Origin: Vespula vulgaris | Lineage: Eukaryota; Arthropoda; Insecta; Hymenoptera; Vespidae | Assembly (NCBI RefSeq): GCF_905475345.1 | Contig: NC_066594.1 | Location: 4,387,501-4,451,500, forward strand | Direction of reading: 5' to 3' | Length of the DNA: 64,000 nt | Part shown: in pieces, positions 26,548-40,995 of the stretch | Layout of the letters: every line of letters begins with the position of its first letter | How positions within the stretch are numbered: position 1 is the stretch's first letter | Translations under genes and position numbers: made by a program | Notes under the pieces: generated by a model | What the model saw: the letters and a program-made list of their open reading frames with translations, nothing else | What the model was told of the DNA's origin: nothing | The model's database searches: none

Positions 26548-28762
26548 TTTTTACAATAACATTTCCAATCTCTCCTACATTTATCGAAATTATATTATCC
26601 GTTTCTGCAGTTTCGTGAAAAAATGAATAATCATCAATGTAAGAATAAATTTAATTTGACTAAAAACCCAAATTGTTAATATTAGAAATTTTATAAAAAA
26701 TGTTAAGATATGTTACTTTAATAAAAGTAAGTATACATAGTGCAAAAAAAAAATTGCATCGAAAAGAAGAAAAAGAAATGATAACGATAAATCACACTTT
26801 TTGCGTATTCTTAGTTTACGTCCTATTATTATTTGGATTTTAGCTTTTACAAAAGATAGAAAGACGATCCTTTGAAAAAATAAGAAAGATATGTAATGCG
26901 AAAGAAAAGATTAGAGTTTCTCAAGTAAAGTTCTCCTTAAGTCAGGTGAGGACTTCAATCTCTTTTTTAAAGTGCGAAACGATTCTCCTATTCATCCTTT
27001 TTCATTCGAGAATTAGTATTGGCGAATCGTTCCATGCGAAGGACTCGAGAAGAGAGCCTGAAAGCTGCAAGCTCTCGAGGGACTCTTTTTTACGATAAAT
27101 TTCACTAAGTGCTGGGTCAATCCTTATGCCAACCCTTCGGTTCCTTCGATACACTCATTTTGTCTTCAATAAAATAGTCGCTTTTATTTAAGTAATACTA
27201 TCAAACTTAAATCGACGGTAGTAAAGTTAACGCAATACGGAAAATTGAAGTATCGGTACTTAAACTTCCGTTATTAACTTTACGATGATTAAAATATCGG
27301 TATATAATATTTTTATCGTGGAGATTTCATTATCCATTAATATCTTTTTTCATACGAATGAAAACAATTCATTGTATGTTTGCCAGAGTGTCTTTTTTTT
27401 AAGATTCTTCGATAAAATAGCGCAACAACTTGAAGGTAAACAATCTTTAAACATTCCGAAGGTAAATAATTCCCAAAGAAGTCTTTTACCGCGAACGGTG
27501 CTAGACGGAGGAGTTCCAATGAAGTCGTAGCGGTCGAAATAAGAACGCGACTGAAGAAGGGATGAGATAGAGAGGAGAAAAAAGGTGGGTAAAGAAGAAG
27601 ATAGTACGCGTAGAGGTGGTGGTGATGATAGCGGTGTTGATGGCAATGGTGCGCGAGGGAAGGAGGGTTGCAACAAAAGAACGGACGGCGCAGCTCGCCT
27701 TTCAAAGTATTTCTATGACGTTGCCGCGTTTCGTAGCTCATTAGTGAAAAAGGGTTTTCCCTTTGTTGGCCGCCATAGCATTGCGAAATACTCCCCGTAC
27801 GATCCTATATCGTCATTTCGTCCTTCAAAACTCTTCTTCTTCCATCTCCATCCAACGACGTTATTCATACTCGCCAAATTCTGTGAAATATATCGGGACA
27901 ATGCTATATTCAGATAAAATCGATAATATAATCAAAACAAAAAATAACGTCTTACTGAGGCATATCTACATAACGTCCAACTTGGCTATTTCACACCGTG
28001 AATTTCATTTAAATAAATGATCGCAATCATTAACAACGAATGTTATAGATACTATTTCCTCGTTCTCTTATTAAGATAAAGTACGTGCTTCGAGAGAGTA
28101 TTTTCCAAAGAAGAACCCGATCGGTGGGAAGAGAAGGAAGAGTACTGTTGGTGGGTGGATTCGAAAAGAAGAAGATGAAAATAATGGTTCCTTTGGAAAA
28201 ACATCATTTCGAATAGGATGAGGGCGTATTCTTCCATTTAATACGTCTGCTTGGAACAAAATCAACACTTTGTACGATTTGGCGTGTTCCTATGAATCCC
28301 GTTCAACGACGTTTCGTTCCAGATATTCGGTACAGCGAGTGCCATATTTCGGGAAAGTCCGTTCGAAGATAGAAAGGGGTTGCTTAACCGAAACCGGGCC
28401 GGACTAGTTTTTTGCAATTAGCAAAGTGGCAAGCCAACGAGACGGGAAAGTCCGTCGAGCCGTATGAATGTAACACACTAGGTTCCATTGTGTCGAAAGG
28501 AAAGTATTCCACGCCTATTCGCGATAATTTTGCAGGATATACGCTTTCGCGTGCACCCCAATGCTAGACCATTCTCCTGTCGGCGCAACGCCACAATATC
28601 GGGGAGATTTCAGTCGATGCGTTCCTCTTCCAACCTTCCTGGCACACTCGACGTTCGCGAAATGCCAAGAAAGAATCAGAGCCAAATGCCACCAGCAATC
28701 CCTCCCCGCTAACTCCGTCCCTAGAACCTTTTTCCGGTGTTAGGAGCGTCGTCGATGTTGGC

Positions 28763-28787
28763 ACGTCCATCCTCGACGGATGGACGT
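28763..28787. repeat. 10-bp perfect inverted repeat, 5-base loop
   Basis: ACGTCCATCC is followed by TCGAC and GGATGGACGT. It is GC-rich and perfect, inside one of the GC-richer islands. Confidence 0.85.
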
Positions 28788-30435
28788 TTGTGTGCGTACG
28801 TTTCATCGAGCCGAGCCACTCCAAAATTCCCTGCACACGTCTGTCTCGTCGATGAATTTCCGAATCAGATGGGGCCTTCGCCACGGTTGTTTCAGTGCAA
28901 AGACGATTCAATATCCGATGGGGAACGATACTAGCCGCACGATGATGCCAGATTAATAAATGAAAGAGCTCGGCTTAGCTTTCCACTCCCGCGTAATTTT
29001 TCTTCTTCTTTTTTCTTTTTTTTATTATTCGCTTTCGCCGATATGCTCTCGAGGAGTCAGTTAATTCGCCAAATGAATACCGTATACAGATTCGGAAAAT
29101 TGAAATCCGATTTTACGCATATGTATGGATTTTTCTTATAAAGCTTTCTCACTATTTCGCAAATTTATAGTGTATTTAATGTATCCAAACGGATATGTAT
29201 GCGATTAATATTTTTTCTCAAATTTATACGCTAGGAGAAAATATATTTGTTATATGTGTTATGTAGGCGAGGGTATAAATATTCGACGATTATACGATGG
29301 AACGTGAAAATTACGGAATATATTGGTATTTCAAAAATCATGAAAAACCGAATAAGTGGAAATTTCTCTTTCACCTTTTTTTTTCGCTTAAACAAAGCAG
29401 TCCGATTCATGAAGATTTCTATGCTATCAAACAACAATGGGAATCGAGCTACCTACAGAAGAGAGGCGTTTGGAGCGGGTTAATCGGAATGCCGTAAATC
29501 GGTTTGAGAATTACGAGAATCCATTTGTCGATCGGGATTCGAGATTAGAGCCGCCGCTGCGTAAACAGTGGGAAATGCTGTAAACGACGATCGACCGTCC
29601 ACGTACGTTCTATATAACGCGATTCATTATTTCGTAACCGCGAAAATGACCGCTCGTTAACGGAAGTATATAATATTTTGTGACAGACGACGAGCGTTAA
29701 ATCGCGGTTGATCGCTCATTGAGATTCGAGATTTATATCTGCAAATGATCGATAATATTGAGGCGATCTATCCTGCGAAATAATCAAATGACAGAATAAA
29801 CTGATAGGTTCACTGAAAAGTACAGGTATCAACTTTGTAAAGATCAAATTGTACGATATTTCAAATAACGTTTTTCAGCTGCCGATCGTCATTTCAACTT
29901 TCAAAGTGAAATACGAGACGGACGTGAAAAGTGTTCCAGTTCTATCATTTTCAAAACGAAAAGAAAAAAGAAATTAAATCGATTTTATTAGTTTTCTAAA
30001 AAAGAGAATACCGATCCTTGGAAGGAGAAATCATAGAAAATGAAATTATCGGACAAGCCGATAAATACCGTAGAAATGATAGAATTATCGCTCTTCATCC
30101 AGCTCGAATAATGAGGGAGAAATTGAATTCATCGATGTTACCTCGGCTGAAGCTCTTGGCGTGTTTGTATCATTCGACCATAATGTCTGGCCTACCTATT
30201 CCCTCGATGCAGCATACAGAGCATCGGCAGTGGCGACGCCGACAGAGGCGGCAGTTTACGTCGGTTTGGTGGAACGGTGGAAATTGGCAATTACTAATGC
30301 GTGACCACCCCACGGACGCGACTCTTGCCAACGAGCCTCGCACCGACGATCGGCAACAATCTGGGACGCGCGTCGAGAGTTCCATTTCGATGACCATTCA
30401 TCGGATCGTCGATCGAGAAAAAAAACAAAAAATCT

Positions 30436-30479
30436 GAGAGAGAAAGAGAGAGAGGGAGAGGGAGAGAGAGAGAGAGAAA
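30436..30479. repeat. GA-rich tract
   Basis: Interrupted GA run on the plus strand. Confidence 0.9.
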
Positions 30480-30599
30480 GCAAGAGAATGAGAAATAGAG
30501 AAAAAGAGAAGAAAGGAAAAAACAGTGATAGACCCTTTACGAGCGTTCAGCCATCGTAAATTGACGACTGCGTCGAGTGGTAATTAATCAAGTAATTAA

Positions 30600-33500
30600 A
30601 CGTCGAATCAAGCGGTAGAGATCGCGCGCCGATGCAATTTCCCTGCAACGGTTCTGTTCTTCCCATTAATTAACGACATTTGTATTTAATAGAATTCTCA
30701 CTCTCGTCCTCTCCCTCCGGCTCCGATTTCGAGCAAAAACGGTTATTCGAGCCGACTTGAATCTCGTTAAGTAGTAATATCAATCACAAGAAGGATGCTG
30801 CTGCGCTAAGCACATTTTATTATTAAATTCGTACTAAATGGTCAAACTGAAGATTCCATTATTAGCAAAGATTACATTAAACGGTGCGGGAAGACAAGTT
30901 GAAAATGGACAGTGAAAGAAAAGAAGATTTTTGTGGGAATGGGAAACGTTTGCCAGTTCTATGCGGCTCTTTTCGCTTTTATCGCTTTAACCCCGCTTGC
31001 CGCACCTCTTCGATCGTTTCCAATATCCATCGATGGCTCCGTTTCTCGTCTCTGAACTTTCCTTTTTCCTTTTCCCATGCCATTCGCTTTGCCTGATCAA
31101 TTTCCCGATGTTGTTAAGAAGATGATAAAAACGTATTATTCGTTTCTCAGTCAAAATGTTATATCACTTTTTGAGAAAACGAGATATTGTGTTATACTTT
31201 TCTTCATTTTTTTCCCTTTTTGAAAAAGTAATATTTAATTTTTCTTTTTTTTTTATTCGCTCATTTCGTACGATCGTCCTTCAACGCATTTAGTGAGTTA
31301 ACATTTCGCTTAATCGTCGTTTTCAACGTACTCATGTTTCTAACATGAATAATCAGGATTTCCTTGGAATTCGACCAAAATTCGAGGGGAAGCATAGTGA
31401 GACTTCTCACGTGGAGAGATAGAAATAGAAAGAGAGAGGAAGAGAGAAATAGAAAGGGTAAATATAAGCACACTACTCGAAATTGATAGCAAGAAGTTCT
31501 ATAATGAAAATCGAGGTATCGACAGAGAAACCGGCGAACGGCGTGGAAGGAGGGGATTGCGCGGTCATGGATGTCATAACTCCCTCGCATAGATTTTTAA
31601 AGCTGGCTTTAGTTAAAGACATATACTCTGCATGAGCAATGCATATTTATCAGTCTTCGTCGCATCAAAAGAACGTTACTTTCGTACCAGACGATATTAT
31701 CGATTAAACGTCGCAAACCATCCTGAGAATTCATCTTGGATGTTACGTATATCTTGGAGCCAGCTTTCTTTCAGAGTCTTTCTTGAAAATACTTTCAAAA
31801 AGGGAAAAAACACGTTTTTTAATATTTATAAGACGGTCGTACCAAGTGTGATACAAAATAAACTCTTCAAATGTCATTGGGTCGTGGAATGAAGAAGGTC
31901 GTTTATAGAACGGAGCTTGTTGCTCCTTATTGAAGGGCTATTGATAAACCATCCATAAAGGCAAGCAGTATTTTTAAATCACCCTTAACATGCCAGAGTA
32001 ACGAAGGTTGCTGCTTGGAGATTTTGTGTTATCTATTGTTGAAGAACTAATATATGATATGAATCGAACATGAATATGTAGCATGAATTACATGAATGTA
32101 ATATATTTGAATTAAGTAATTCGACTATAGATACTTATGTCTTCATATCTTTGTAATCGTATTTCGATAAATGTAAATGGAAAAAAGAGAATGGAGAGAA
32201 AGGACGATTGGTAGCAAGCGAGAAACAACTAAGAGTGCGGAAAGGGGAAGGATAGAAAATGGGTAAATGGTACGTCAACGTAACACGATTGCACGGGGCG
32301 GCTTAGAGATGGATGCGACGAGGCGAATTTCGCGAAGCAGAGAGGACGGTTAAGTACCCGGCGTGTACGCAAAACCGAATTGAATTAGGAACTTCCCGCG
32401 AGCACATGCTCGAATTTGCATAAACGCCACGAACTTGCCTCGGGAACAAGGCTGAGTCCGACTAGGTATGCGTTTCATGTACGTATATATTGTTACGCGT
32501 GTATGTGTATTTGTCGATTAAACCCGTCGAAATGACCCAAAGAGGGTCAGACCCAGAGGAAGCCAAAGAGAGGGAGAGAGAAAGAGAGAAAGCTGGAGAG
32601 AAGTCGACCTTTGTTGTACTTAACGTGTCGATTCATTGAAATCATGAATTTAATTTCAAATAGTTGCGAGTTCTTGTTCAAACGAAAGAGGTCGAACGTG
32701 CTTCTGATCGGTAAGTTATTTCCATTATTCGTATAATTCATATCACGTAGCATACATTAAGTAATTTTTACTGATCAAAGATGAACATTTTTAAAAGGTT
32801 TCTGAAAAACTTTCAATTTATGAGTATTCAAGGACTCAAAAGTCAATCGCATTTTTACGTTTTTTTTTTGACATGAATAAATTTTCAAGGTCATTGAATA
32901 ATCTTATCATAATTATTGTATAAATCGTAAGTAGTTCTAAATTATTTAAAAATAATAAGGTGTATTCATGAATACGTAAACAGAACTATAATATATAGGG
33001 ATATATATATACACATATAGACCGAGGAAGATCTACAAAAAATTTTAAAGATTATTCAGTGTATTCAGAAGTAGAACGCATTAGAAGCATAGACAAACCT
33101 TCTCAAATTGTTTGTGCAATTGAAACGACTGAATAGATGAAATAAAAAAGAAGTGAGTGATTGTTCGACAATGATCAATGCTACCTTAACAAAAAAGTTG
33201 AAATATCCTTTTTCATCCTGTAATATTTTTCGTTTCAATATCACAAAATTGATATTTGTTATAACACATTTTACGCTCTTGTTTTGAGAGGATTTTCTTC
33301 TTCGAAATATAATTCCTCTACGCTAAGAGGGCTTATAGTATACAACAAATGATAGTAAATACAATTCTTGTTTCTTGGATTACGATATATTAGCGTACAA
33401 TAAGAGAAAAGAGTATATTAGGGGTAGATACTCGATTACAATAAACAAATTCCTATTCTTTTTGTCTTTTATCTGGGTGACGTTGTGAGTTTAATGGACC

Positions 33501-36500
33501 GAGTCTCGAGACGCTTGTTCCGAAGCATTCAGTCGAATCGATGTCGAATTATCGTCGAAGCGTAGTGGTTGTCGTCATCTGGAAAGAAAAAGCGGGTCGC
33601 AAAAAACGGGTATATATTATTTGAAGCATCAGTGGATGGTCGTTTCAGGAGCGACAGTTACGAATGGGAGATCGGTAAAGTTCCTGGCTCGTAGGACTCG
33701 CTATTGGTCACCGTCGAACGCACGACGTCGCTCTCGTTTTTTTCCCTTCGTTTACGCCTTCCTACTACTTTGGGAGGGTGGAGGTCCGCGAGAAAAGGAC
33801 GATGCGTCGAGAACGGTTAGATCGCGATCAACGCGTACGCTCGTCCGTCATACCATCCGCTTTTTCACTCGCTTCAACCATTTCCGTTCCTTTTTCTACG
33901 AGCGCAGCTGCAGAGCTCTTTTCTGAAGAGTAGCGGACGACAAGCCATTCGACAGCGTCTATATGATACTTTTATATTGGAATCTATACGAGTCTCATAA
34001 ATCTATCGACGATGGCTGCTTTTCAGCTCTAGGATCGAGCGAAGCAACGAACGACTCAGATCCGGAAGTAAATCCAAGGACGGAAAAGAGGCGCGCACGC
34101 GTACGAAAAATCATATCCTCCTGACGTTCGGTCGTTGTCCCGTACTTGAATTTTTCTATTTTCCCGTAGGGGATCGAGAGTCGTGCGAAGAACGAGCGAT
34201 CCGCTCTCGTTTTTACATACTCGTAGGTACGTTCGGACAGTCCATTCGGGCGACCCGTTCGATCGACTAATGGGATTACAGGCTTACGCCGCGGAACAAA
34301 CGACTTTTTAAATCGGTCAACGATCGATGCACTCTAACTCTACCCCTTCGATGGATGTTTAGAGTTCGTCGCTCTTTTGAGGATTAGTTGAGTCACGAAC
34401 GAGCACCGATGCGATTCTTCTTCCTTTCGATTTGTATCGAGACTCAGAGAATAAAGGATATTTGTCCTTTTTTTCTTTTTCGTTCTATTATTGTTATTTT
34501 CGATAGTACATCTTTTCTTATTTTTATTGGTATTTTTTTTTGCTATCGCGCATGGAAATTTATGCGTTACGCGTTCTCACCCACTTCGTCGTCTCGACGC
34601 GCAGAATCTATTTGTTCGCTATAAACTTTGGAAAATATTTCCAAGGATATTGCGGAAAGTTCACGAAGTAACGTTGTCTCGCGAAACAAAGGGAATCTTG
34701 ATAGAAGGAAGAAACGCGTCACCTTCGAGATACTACCTATAGATGCAAGATACTGGTTCATATTTCTACGCATGCACGCGCACTACTTTGAATTCCGCGT
34801 AAGCTCCGGAACGTTTATAAGAAACGTAAAGAATAGTACTGTAGCTTGGGAAGTAGAAATATCAAATTACATTAACATTTGTTTTCCAGAACATATATGA
34901 CAATTGAAACGCTGGCGATATTCAAGGAATAGCAATGAAAGTTAGAACGATATAGAAAGCATCCGGAAGAAAAACGTCCGACTATACTTCGAAATGTTTG
35001 AAATTTGATGACAGCAATGGAAAAAGATGAGAAGCGGAAAACGTTTGCACGCGAAATAATACAATTGCAAATTAGGCGAAATTCACTTTTTTTCGCGTAG
35101 ATTCGTCCTATCTCTCTTTCTCTCTCCTTCTTTCTTTTTCTTTTTTTATTTTCCTCTCGTAATTGTGTATTCGCAGGAACAACATCCTTAATTCGATTCA
35201 ATGAAATTAACTCTCGCAGTCGTCGACGGCAAGAGGTGCCGAGCGAAAAATCCACGAAACGTCCTTTTATCGTTTTTCCTTGACTCTCTTCCTTTGCTAT
35301 ATTTTTCTTTTCCCCTCATTTCCTTCCTGTAAAGATTCTTAGACCTGGAAATCAGAGCGTTTGTTCAATCTTATATCTCGCAAATTATACTCGTTACTTG
35401 TTTGATAATAATTTTCATTGGCGCTGAGCTCTCCGACGTTGGTTTCACGACGAAACGGCTGACGAAAGAGACGGTAGAGATTGTAGAGGAATAGAAGGAA
35501 GGAGAAAAGCGTCGTGCAATCTCGACCCTCTCGCAGCTCGAATACTTCTCTCGAGGACGATCTTGAGGACATCGTCGAGAAAAAAAGAAGAAATAGGGAA
35601 CCCGAGAAAGAGAAAGAAAGAGCGACAGAAGAGAAACGGGAGAAAGAAGCGAAAGAAGTTAAAGAAGAAGAAGAAGAGGAAGAAGAAGAAGAAAGGAAGA
35701 AAAAGAGGAGGAGTAACAGAAGAAAAAGGCAAGGAGGGTAAAGCTCGAAGACGCTCTCGAGGTTTTCCCTTCCAAAGCGGTACGACGATTTCCGGATGAT
35801 TATTCTCTTGGTGGGTCGGTTTTTCGCGGAGGGTACCTATTACGAGGCGGCCGGGTGAAACGCTTGAAAAGAGGCCTGCCTCGATGAGGTTAAGATCAAA
35901 GAAAGTGCCTTCGAGGCCGCTCTTGTGAAGGGTTCACGACTGTCGGCTGGCCCGACTGCCGTCGGGGCCGAGCGAGGAGAATGAGGATCGAGGGGACGAT
36001 GCGTCTTGAATAGAACTTCGTTCTTGTCGTTGCTACTGCTGCCACCTCTGCCACCGCAAGCCCATTCTCCGCGCAACCTTCGTCTAAACATGCTCACCGA
36101 AGGGGCCGATCCGTTTAGATTCTGTCCAATGGTTCGTCCTAACGAGATAATGCACAATGAAACATCTCAAACGACGAACAAGATATTTTCTTTTCTTTTC
36201 CCTCGTTGTCCTCTTCATGTTGGCGCGTCGCAACGTCTAAAGAAAAGGGTAAAGGGTCTCCCTAACAGCCTCGGATAGTCCACTCGAAACTTTTCCTCCA
36301 ATTTGTTCGAACGAAAAAGAGTGACGTCGCTAATTGGACTAACGAAGTTACAACTCGAACAGGTGAAGAAGTGTAAAGAATATGAATCTTTCGAGATAGA
36401 TGCGATTACGTGCACGTTAGTTCCTCAGATTGGTCTCAGCTATTGGATGGTCCTAACGGGATAAAGAGAAAGAAGAAGAAATACGGACAGAGAGAGAGAG

Positions 36501-39500
36501 AGAAATTTTATTTCTTCGCTCGAATAAATAAAGCGTTAAGCGAACCAAAAGGAGTTCCCTTTCTTTTCTCCTCAATTTCTCGGTACAGCAAACCGAGGAT
36601 AAAACGTTTTTCATGGCCTCGTTTCTCGAGGAAACGCTCTTTACGGCGCGCATTGCATAATAACCGATACCTTCCGTACGATCGGTCATTCTCCATCTTT
36701 CAAAAATACTCCTCTTGTTGGATAGAAGGTATTCGTTCGATCTTTTGGTTCTTTCGGCGTTACGACAAAAATTTCACGGTTAATTCAATTCCGCATCGGT
36801 AGGTCGATAGCGTGTACTCGTGCGCGTATCAAAAAGAAAATGATTATCGATCGAGAAACGTTTCCAATGGGGCGTCTAGCTAAGTCGTTTTCATGACGAC
36901 GAAGAATTGAAAGAGGGCAAGAAGGGAAGAGGAGAGAATCAGGAAGGACATCGCATTGTACGGAACACGAATATGGACGAAAATGAATAAGGAAGTCAAG
37001 TGAATGCATACTGGATCGAAATCCTTCTAACTACTCTCGTTACTGGAAACGAAAGGATGAAGAGTTAAAATAGGTGAGGGAAGAATGAAAAATGTGCGAA
37101 GAACGAAGGGTTAGGTAACTCGCTCTTTTTCTCGATACAATCTACGGCGGTAGATCGTACGACGGATAGGAATATGAAACAAGCCCTCTTTGGAGAATTT
37201 GGAGGGTTACATTTTCGTAACCGAGATCGAGCTTTATCTGTGCTTCGGAATAGCGCACCAAATAACGCGACATCGTTCGGCGCTGAACAACTCGCTTCGA
37301 TACTATGCGCATCCTCAAAGATACCTTCTCAAATTTTGTTTGCAAAAGTGTTCCGTCTCGTCGTTATCGCGTGACCGAAATAAAGAAAAAAAAAAGAATG
37401 GTATCGCGGTTCGGGACGAGAAATTTTTCATAGAAGTTTGTAAGGTTAGCCGCAATACCTTTTCCCCTTATTGTACGATGAAAGCAAAAGACGAGAAAGT
37501 CGCGCACAATTTAATACAGTTAAAGGAAAAAGTATCTTTTTAGTTATGTTAGTAACTATCTGACACTCGATAAAGATCGTGAGTAAAAAAATGATATAAA
37601 GTCTAACTCAAAAGAGGTAAAACGAGTCGCGACGTTTCGCGAAGCTGGGCTATCGAAAAGTTGGCCGTTATAAAATGTAAAATACTTGCTCGAAGGAAAC
37701 CGTTAAATTTTATCTTCGCGAATAATCGTCTTCTCGACGTTCTTTGCGAGCAACGACGAACGATGTGCTTCGTAAACTTTGCAGACGCTCGATATAAGCC
37801 ATCACGTTGCAATCCATGGAGATTTAGTTTATGGAACGAAAAGGTGTAAGCAAGGAGTTCAGGAAGTAACAAAAATAAAGGGCAATGTATAGCCGATATG
37901 GATTATCCACAAATAAACGTCCTTACTGGACTTTGACAGCTTTGACCGGTGCTCGGAATATCTTGTAATAAAATTGTACGGTGAAAATCTTTCGAAAGAA
38001 AAGCAATTGTGATTTAGTAATGTGGTTTTTGAAATAATTTCTATGATAGTAATAGTTGATAGATGAACAAAATCAATGAGGATTAAGAGAGTCAAAAATA
38101 ATTCGACGGTAGAGGATATCGCAGATATGAGAATTTGTTGCTATTATTACTTAGACTAATTCAACTTCGAATATCCCTCTCTTATCTTTCTTGAAACGAT
38201 TGCATACTTGACTTTGCTAAACGAATTTATTTTTCGATGACAATGCACCGCTTTCGTTTGTACAAACAAATAGCGTCTATATATAATTTTTTCTTTTCTA
38301 AACAAATTCCTACTATCTGTTATAAAATAATATATATTTTTATATTCATTTCTAGTAAAAATTTTGATCGAAGTATCTGTTGCGAAAATAATGTTAAAAC
38401 ACGTAATGAATAATTACAGGAAGAAACTAAAAGCAAACACACGAGAAATAAACATAGAAAGGTAATAGTAAAACTACAAACTTTTGTTTCCAATGTTTCC
38501 AACTTTTCTAAGTTCTATCAATCTGTAATAGTTTCAACTCGATTGGATGATATGAAAATATTGAACTTTTGTAACCACTTTTGAAAGTACTACGTTGTCC
38601 AGAAACTTGTAATTCTATATTTTACAGATGTACATATGTGTCTTGCTTAATGTCCTCTTTCGTTTCGAACCTATTTCATAAAAAGCCTACATTTATAAGT
38701 CTGAATGTTCTCTTGTTAGATTCAATGAAGTTATATTCAAGACGTACCTTGGAAAAATCTTGAAATGGAAAGGTCTCGCGTATTAAGCACTCAGCGCTTC
38801 TCTCCTTATTCATTTGTTCCAAGACTCTTATCGTGGGCACGCGAGAGCCATATTTCTTCCTCACGCACCGAAGCAAGTCTTTCTACGTTATAGAAACGTT
38901 CCTCGTGCTCATTTAATTTCGTTCACATAGAATCGTTTATTTTGCGAGCCAGTCTCCTTTTTCCACCCCTTCTACACTGTGCTCCGTGCCAGTGACTTTT
39001 TTCGTCGTGCAGACCAATAGAAAATGTAACCGGAATGAAATGGCTTTCTCTTCGCACCTGGATCGCGCATTCTGCTCGAACCTATAACTCCTCCGCTCGT
39101 GCGATTCATTCGACTCCCTGAATACGTAATTGTCCATTCTTCCTGTACTATCTACGCCTCTTCCTATCGTTCTCCTTTCATCTTCCATTTCGTAGTTGCT
39201 TCTTGTAGTAACACTATCGATATTACATCGTCTCTGCATCGTAAATTTTCCAGATATCTACCTACGAAAGTAAGCAACTATAACGGAAGGGATATCTTCT
39301 ATGAATTTTTGAACGTATTAACAGACTCGATTAGGAAGTTTTCAAACGTTAATATCTTCGTTGAACGTAAGTAAAGTAAGAGGTTGCGAAGATGGAGGAA
39401 AGGGAAAAAGATCGAAAAGTCGACAGGAAGAATCGATTAATCGTCTAATGGTACGAGATGTATGTTTAATAGGAAACTTTAGAAAAGCGGGATCGTTTGG

Positions 39501-40960
39501 TAGAACGACTTAAATACAATTTCTTTGTAACGATCAAAGTACCGTAAATGCCATAAAGGTCGAAAAAAGAATCGAATGAAAGGGGTGATCGAAACGGCGA
39601 TCGAAATCGAGTAAGCGTCGACGCTGAGTGCTCTTTGACAAAGGACTGCTCGTATCGCAGCATTAGAAGCCATTTCGAACGACGACACTGTTGAAGGAGA
39701 GCGTGTATCGAATTTACCAGGGTGGTTCGTAAATATCGAGTTACGAGCGTAAAGATCGGGGATTCCAATGGGAATCATTCGTTATTAGTACCAGGGGTCA
39801 ATATGTTAGCTGGTGGTCACTGACGAAAGATCACGAAGCTGCTTCGAGGTGAGATTAACTCCGAGAACGATCGTTTAACTTGTGTTTGTTCGAGCACGAA
39901 AATTTCCAGTAGTGAGCAACTATAAATTTACTTTGCTACCATAAACTTTCTATACTTGATACGAAGCACATATTATACGAGTACACACGTACATACAAGT
40001 GCTATTATTTAAAGATCATCATAGTTCGTAATTCTCTATAATATTGTGTGTGGATTTCAAGACTTTTTCTTTTCGTCATTTGCGAATCATACACTTTAAC
40101 GCTTCGCTTTACTAATTTACGAACCGTCGTTAAACATGTTTTCGCTCGTTTCATCGTATCGGCTATATTCCGACGATCAAAAATAAAAATATAGTTTTCA
40201 TCGACAGGAAATAAAAAGTTAACCGTCGATTCGTGGCTTTACAGGATTGCTTTTCTCGAGCACGTATTCGGTTGAAATAACGTATACCGTATAAATCGAT
40301 AACACAATTACAAACCGTATCGAATCAAAACTTGGCTTTTTCGTTACAGATATCTATAGGTGCACAAGTATCTACTACAAAATTTGGTGAACTCATAAAT
40401 ATCAAGTTGTAAGGATAAGCATAGACTCTATTGGGAATTGATCATTTTTGATTGCCCATTGTACCTATATGATACTTTTATTGGAATTTATGTTGCTTTT
40501 ATCCCAAAAACACCGAAAATTGTAGAACTTGTTATCAGATAAAGCGATAGGAAGATAAGTTCTTATTTATCTCCACGCGTTGAATCGATCGATTCCGGAC
40601 TCTTATCTTCCACGCAAGGTAAACGAAAGTCGAAGGTTTGCATCGGCTTCCATCGTATCTTACTTTCTCCGTAGAGTTCGTAGAAGCCGTATCTGCGGAA
40701 GCAGTTTTCCAAGCATCGTAATCGTTTACAGACCGTGAGAGAAACTACGTATTCCTCTTTAAATTTCCGAGTGAATCCAATCCGATGCGTAATGCCAGAC
40801 GTGTAGCACTTCCAACCGCTTTCCTCAAACCTCCCTCTTTTCCTCTGATTCCGATAAAACTTTTCCACGGCTGTTGCTTGCTGTTTGTAACTCTTGTATC
40901 GTCGACATGTCGAAAAGGGGAGAGAAACGAGAGGGTTGAAAGAGGGTAGAGAAAGAAGAA
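30600..40960. other. mixed noncoding stretch, putative intron
   Basis: No gene is recognised. CpG-richer patches occur at 33640-33860 and 35840-36160. A long polypurine tract lies at 35578-35740. A 17-base word is shared between 33959-33975 and 40465-40481. The open frames at 36410-36802 and 37190-37543 have no recognisable content. Confidence 0.45.
35578..35740. repeat. long polypurine tract
   Basis: About 160 bases of almost pure purine on the plus strand, built from GAAA, GAAGAA and GGAA units with few pyrimidines. The charged Lys/Glu frames it produces on the plus strand and the Phe/Leu-rich frame on the minus strand are by-products. Confidence 0.85.
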
Positions 40961-40969
40961 ATAGGAGAG

Positions 40970-40995
40970 GAGAGAGAGAGAGAGAGAGAGAGAGA
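40970..40995. repeat. (GA)n microsatellite
   Basis: Pure AG run at the end of a purine-rich stretch. Confidence 0.92.

Larger units (their letters stand above)
22100..30600. other. noncoding stretch with GC-richer islands
   Basis: Islands of higher GC lie near 22330-22640, 28340-28930 and 30150-30420, each with open frames in several frames and on both strands. None shows a recognisable domain, and opposing open frames are typical of stop-poor GC-rich sequence. Simple repeats occur at 22236-22320, 25746-25764, 26499-26546 and 30436-30479. A 10-bp inverted repeat lies at 28763-28787. 23400-27200 apart from its repeats is ordinary AT-rich DNA. Confidence 0.5.

Noticed and set aside
28488..28934. 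Overlapping frames of 60-115 codons on both strands
   Set aside because: Simultaneous openness in several frames is expected in stop-poor GC-rich sequence; no motif or splice structure supports one frame.
31261..31590. Minus frame reading YDIHDR after an AG, tested as the second half of the Ig domain
   Set aside because: The acceptor context is purine-rich, and the frame lacks the HWS, FG-RA and YRCRVDF landmarks expected of Sidestep proteins.
35840..36278. Plus frame with a leader-like LLLLPPLPP run and an opposed minus frame
   Set aside because: The plus frame starts at TTG with no upstream ATG; the Leu/Pro run reflects a CTG/CCA-rich patch.
39078..39095. GGTTCGAGC word (minus strand) resembling a tRNA B box
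   Set aside because: The upstream sequence has no A-box-like element and no cloverleaf can be drawn.
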